Below are positions 61,253 through 64,000 of a stretch of 64,000 nucleotides of DNA, one piece after another. Under the pieces are notes generated by a model, which worked only from the letters and a program-made list of their open reading frames with translations, had not been told where the DNA came from and did not search any database. This stretch comes from Chryseobacterium sp. 6424 (GTDB lineage: Bacteria; Bacteroidota; Bacteroidia; Flavobacteriales; Weeksellaceae): NCBI RefSeq assembly GCF_003692615.1, contig NZ_CP023540.1, positions 682,001 to 746,000 on the forward strand. The letters run 5' to 3'. The position numbers and the translations under genes were made by a program. Positions within the stretch are counted from its first letter, which is position 1. Each line of letters starts with the position of its first letter.

Positions 61253-62692
61253 ATGAATCTTATGAAAAATATATTTAAAATTCTAGTGGTGCTCGTCTTG
61301 CCGTTATTATTGCTGAGTGCATGTAGAAATGAGGCAGACAGAGACTGGACGACGCCAGAAGCGTCCTTCAAACTTCAGGAAACAAACCCGGGAGCGGCCG
61401 TACTGTATCCAACAATGGCCAATAATCCTTATATCCTTACCTGGAGCAAGGTGGAAGGTGTAAGTAGCTATTCCGTAGTGGTTTCCGCCAAGGAAGATTT
61501 CGCTACAAAATCAGTACTGGGAACTTCCGATACCAATACCCTTAAAACCAATATCGCAACCCTCAATACAGCGATGTTACAGGCGGGTGTCAACCCTTAC
61601 GCGCCTCAGACGGTTTATGTAAGAGTAGAAGCAGGTACAGCGGTATCTAATACAATTTCATTCACCGTAACGCCTTATCCGGTAGCGGTGCCGGTGATTA
61701 CCAATCCTACGGCAGGCCAAACCATCGTGCTTGACGCTGCCAATCCACTGGCAACGGCAGCTACCGTAAAATGGACGGATTACAGCTATGGCGTAAATGT
61801 AAATTACACCGTAGAAATCGCTAAAAAAGGAAGCGATAAATTCGTGACTACAGGAGCAACTGTTAACGATAAGCAACTTATCTGGACAAATTACGCGCTG
61901 AATGATGCCGCACTAAAAACCGGTCTTACTATTGGTGTAACCTCCGAGATGGATGTGCGTGTAACAGCCACTACAACTTCTACAGGCGGAACCATCAGCA
62001 AAGTATCAGAAATGGTGACATTCAAAGTGCTTCCTTATCAGCCTGCTTTCATTAATTTTCACATTGTTGGCAGTGCTACGGCAGCAGGTTGGAATGAAAC
62101 TAAAGCACAGCTGCTTAAAAACACCAATGAAATCTCTGAAATCTATACATATCTGGAGCAGAACGGCGAGTTCCGTTTTCTTGGTCAGAAAGCCTGGAAT
62201 CCTGATAATTACAGTCTAAATGCGGCGGGTATTAAAGATGAATACAAATATTTCAATGCTTGGTCTACTAATTTGGAACCTTCAGGTCCCGATAATATCA
62301 AATTCACCGGAAATTCAGGAATGTATAAAATTACCATTAACCAAAATTCCAGAAGCATTTCAGTAACTCCTTCCGCAATCCCAACAGTGCCTGCAAATGT
62401 ATATTTGGTAGGATCACTGAACGGTTGGGATGCAGGTAATGCGTTAGAGATGATGTTGGTGGGTGACGGAGTATTTGAATATACCATCATAATCCCCGAC
62501 GGTGCCGAATTCAAATTCATCGGCCAACAAGCTTGGGGCGATCTTGAATGGGCAGATCTAAAATCAGAGGGTGATACAGGTTATCTGGCTCCAAAAGGGT
62601 CTAATAATAACATCAAGTTTGACGGTGGCGGCGCCAATTATAAAATTACCGCTAACATCAAGTTGGGTATTTATACCATAACGCCACTATAA
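61253..62692 (+). CDS. SusF-like starch-binding outer-membrane lipoprotein
   Basis: A 479-residue lipoprotein (LLLLSAC, Cys near residue 24). Two Ig-like domains (YILTWSKVEGVSSYSVVVSAKEDF; ATVKWTDYSYGVNVNYTVEIAKKG) precede two starch-binding-type repeats: FHIVGSATAAGWNETKAQLL...GEFRFLGQKAWNPDNYSL and VYLVGSLNGWDAGNALEM...EFKFIGQQAWGDLEWADL, whose tryptophans are likely ligand contacts. The start could be 61253 or 61262 (MKNIFKIL). It continues the PUL operon 20 bases after SusE-like and is followed by a strong terminator. Confidence 0.9.
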   Translation: MNLMKNIFKILVVLVLPLLLLSACRNEADRDWTTPEASFKLQETNPGAAVLYPTMANNPYILTWSKVEGVSSYSVVVSAKEDFATKSVLGTSDTNTLKTNIATLNTAMLQAGVNPYAPQTVYVRVEAGTAVSNTISFTVTPYPVAVPVITNPTAGQTIVLDAANPLATAATVKWTDYSYGVNVNYTVEIAKKGSDKFVTTGATVNDKQLIWTNYALNDAALKTGLTIGVTSEMDVRVTATTTSTGGTISKVSEMVTFKVLPYQPAFINFHIVGSATAAGWNETKAQLLKNTNEISEIYTYLEQNGEFRFLGQKAWNPDNYSLNAAGIKDEYKYFNAWSTNLEPSGPDNIKFTGNSGMYKITINQNSRSISVTPSAIPTVPANVYLVGSLNGWDAGNALEMMLVGDGVFEYTIIIPDGAEFKFIGQQAWGDLEWADLKSEGDTGYLAPKGSNNNIKFDGGGANYKITANIKLGIYTITPL

Positions 62693-62717
62693 GTAAAAAC
62701 AACTTATACAATTAATG

Positions 62718-62748
62718 AAAACTGTTGCTTCGGCAGCAGTTTTTTTTG
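62718..62748 (+). terminator. Terminator after SusF-like gene
   Basis: AAAACTGTTGC pairs with GCAGCAGTTTT (one G-T) around a stable TTCG tetraloop, followed by a run of T. It separates the SusC-F operon from the GH97 gene. Confidence 0.85.
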
Positions 62749-62830
62749 TGGTTTTTAAGGTCAAAAGCATCCTTAAATTCATTGTGGTCAGGTATATTTT
62801 TCCTATTTTTAATGTTTGAAATTGATCTGT

Positions 62831-64000
62831 ATGAAAAACTTGAAAATCTCCGCGTTATTCCTGTTGATGGGAAGTTTCGCGCTCAACGCACAAACCTTAA
62901 AATCTCCGGACGGCAACTTTGAAATGAATTTTTCCCTTAAGCAGGGTGTTCCTTTTTACCATTTAAAATTTAAAGGAAAAACGATAGTAGAGGATTCTAA
63001 GTTAGGCTTAAGGTTACTTCGCGATGGCGACATCCAGTTCGCCTCTGAAATCGAGAACAAAGACCAAAAAAGTTCCGATCTGAATAATGGTTTCACTAAA
63101 ACAGTTGAGAAATTCGATTCGAAAAACGAAACCTGGGAGCCGATCATGGGCGAGAAAAAATCGTACATCAATCACTATAACGAATTGGCGGTAACTTTAA
63201 ACCAAGAGGCTAATGACAGACATATTATTATTAAATTCCGTCTGTTTAATGATGGTCTGGGTTTCAGATATGAGTTCCCGGAGCAGAAAAACCTGAATTA
63301 TTTCATCATCAAAGAAGAAGATTCCGAAATTGATCTTCCGACAGATATGAAAGCGTGGTGGCTCGCGGGAGATTACGATTCTCAGGAATACCAGACGCAA
63401 ACCACCAATCTTTCCGAGATTCCGGCAAAATGGCCTACTTCCTACGACGGAAATGCCTCGCAGACTTTGATCAAAAATGCCGTTCAAACGCCTTTAATGC
63501 TTAAAAAAGAAGGCAAAGACCAGCTGTATGTGAATATTGCTGAGGCTGCTGTTATCAATTATCCGGCTTCCAATTTAGAGCTTGATGCGGCTAATTTTAA
63601 ATTCAAAACCCACTTGACACCGGATGCGCAGGGAGCGAAAGGTTATATTCAAACTCCTGCAGTTTCGCCGTGGCGCACCATTATCGTTTCGCCAAAAGCC
63701 GAAGAGGTTTTGGATTCTAAAATGATTTTCAATCTTAACGAACCTACCCAGTACACGGACACTTCTTACATCAAGCCTACAAAATACATGGGTGTTTGGT
63801 GGGAAATGATTATCGGAAAATCGAACTGGTCATATTCTACCGCCACTAATGTCCACATCGGGAAAACCGATTTTTCTAAACTGACACCGAACGGAAAACA
63901 CGCTGCAAACAATACAAAAGTGAAAGAATATATCGATTTCGCTTCGGCACACGGCTTCGATGCGCTGCTTATCGAAGGCTGGAACGTGGGTTGGGAAGAC
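62831..64000 (+). CDS. Glycoside hydrolase family 97 alpha-glucosidase (SusB-like), partial
   Basis: The N-terminal 390 residues of a GH97 enzyme, cut by the window end. A signal peptide (KISALFLLMGSFALNAQ) is followed by the GH97 N-terminal beta-sandwich: LKSPDGNFEMNFSLKQGVPFYHLKFKGK, FRLFNDGLGFRYEFPEQ and WWLAGDYDSQEYQTQTT. The start of the (beta/alpha)8 barrel is visible (YIKPTKYMGVWWEMIIGKSNW, then DALLIEGWNVGWED, the characteristic GH97 motif). SusB-type enzymes release glucose from maltodextrins in the periplasm, fitting the starch PUL. Catalytic glutamates lie mostly past the edge. It follows a terminator so has its own promoter or partial read-through. Confidence 0.93.
   Translation, partial: MKNLKISALFLLMGSFALNAQTLKSPDGNFEMNFSLKQGVPFYHLKFKGKTIVEDSKLGLRLLRDGDIQFASEIENKDQKSSDLNNGFTKTVEKFDSKNETWEPIMGEKKSYINHYNELAVTLNQEANDRHIIIKFRLFNDGLGFRYEFPEQKNLNYFIIKEEDSEIDLPTDMKAWWLAGDYDSQEYQTQTTNLSEIPAKWPTSYDGNASQTLIKNAVQTPLMLKKEGKDQLYVNIAEAAVINYPASNLELDAANFKFKTHLTPDAQGAKGYIQTPAVSPWRTIIVSPKAEEVLDSKMIFNLNEPTQYTDTSYIKPTKYMGVWWEMIIGKSNWSYSTATNVHIGKTDFSKLTPNGKHAANNTKVKEYIDFASAHGFDALLIEGWNVGWED

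Noticed and set aside
62725..62922. 65-residue open frame before the GH97 gene
   Set aside because: Overlaps a terminator and the GH97 signal peptide in another frame; no features of a protein.

Overview
The window comes from a flavobacterium, most likely of the Weeksellaceae (Chryseobacterium and relatives). Supporting evidence: a gldKLMN type IX secretion cluster plus porT, a SusC/SusD-type glycan utilisation locus, Bacteroidota-style promoters (TTG, 18-22 bases, TAnnTTTG), no clear Shine-Dalgarno sites, a menaquinone-type UbiE, DUF4270 and TamB proteins, and a 6S-Flavo-like RNA between zapA and rny. These are mostly core chromosomal genes. I see no prophage, insertion sequence, CRISPR array or conjugative element.

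Layout. 1-3.0 kb: a broken lipoprotein gene, an S4 RNA-binding protein, aroK, a tRNA-Lys/Leu/Lys cluster and panC. 3.2-12.4 kb: a starch-synthase-like protein, a DUF4270 lipoprotein, glmS and the T9SS motor and ring genes gldK, gldL, gldM, gldN. 12.4-22.5 kb: FAD oxidoreductase, tRNA-Ser, asparaginase, trmH, SdpI-like protein, rsmE, tsaD and a large tamB. 22.6-24.8 kb: an Lrp/AsnC regulator, then a membrane protein, an Rrf2 regulator and ric (Fe-S repair). 24.9-33.6 kb: split transketolase, alaS, small envelope genes, a metallophosphoesterase and a KASIII-like enzyme. 33.6-44.9 kb: menG/ubiE, porT, zapA, 6S RNA, rny, arsC-like, hsp20, gcvT, idi, HAD protein, PGDH-like dehydrogenase, mscL, nnr and lgt. 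44.9-55.5 kb: yidD, rarA, a GH43-like protein, pepE, a thioesterase, dnaA, a phosphatase, a tetrapyrrole-methylase-type methyltransferase and metG. 55.8 kb to the end: a starch/maltodextrin-type PUL (SusC, SusD, SusE-like, SusF-like, GH97), running off the window.

The most notable sequence-level observation is that four genes (lipoprotein, glgA-like, lrp, metG) each carry one apparent single-base loss within the first ~70 codons. metG is normally essential, so uncorrected assembly or base-calling errors are the likeliest cause. Other points of interest are the 6S RNA, several promoters whose -7 box lies only 4-8 bases from the start codon (possible leaderless mRNAs), a tsaD/tamB divergent pair with start codons 4 bases apart, a terminator whose loop is itself a perfect -7 box, a GC-rich intergenic repeat in two places, and a candidate operator in front of ric. 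I found no clear candidate for an entirely new multi-gene system.
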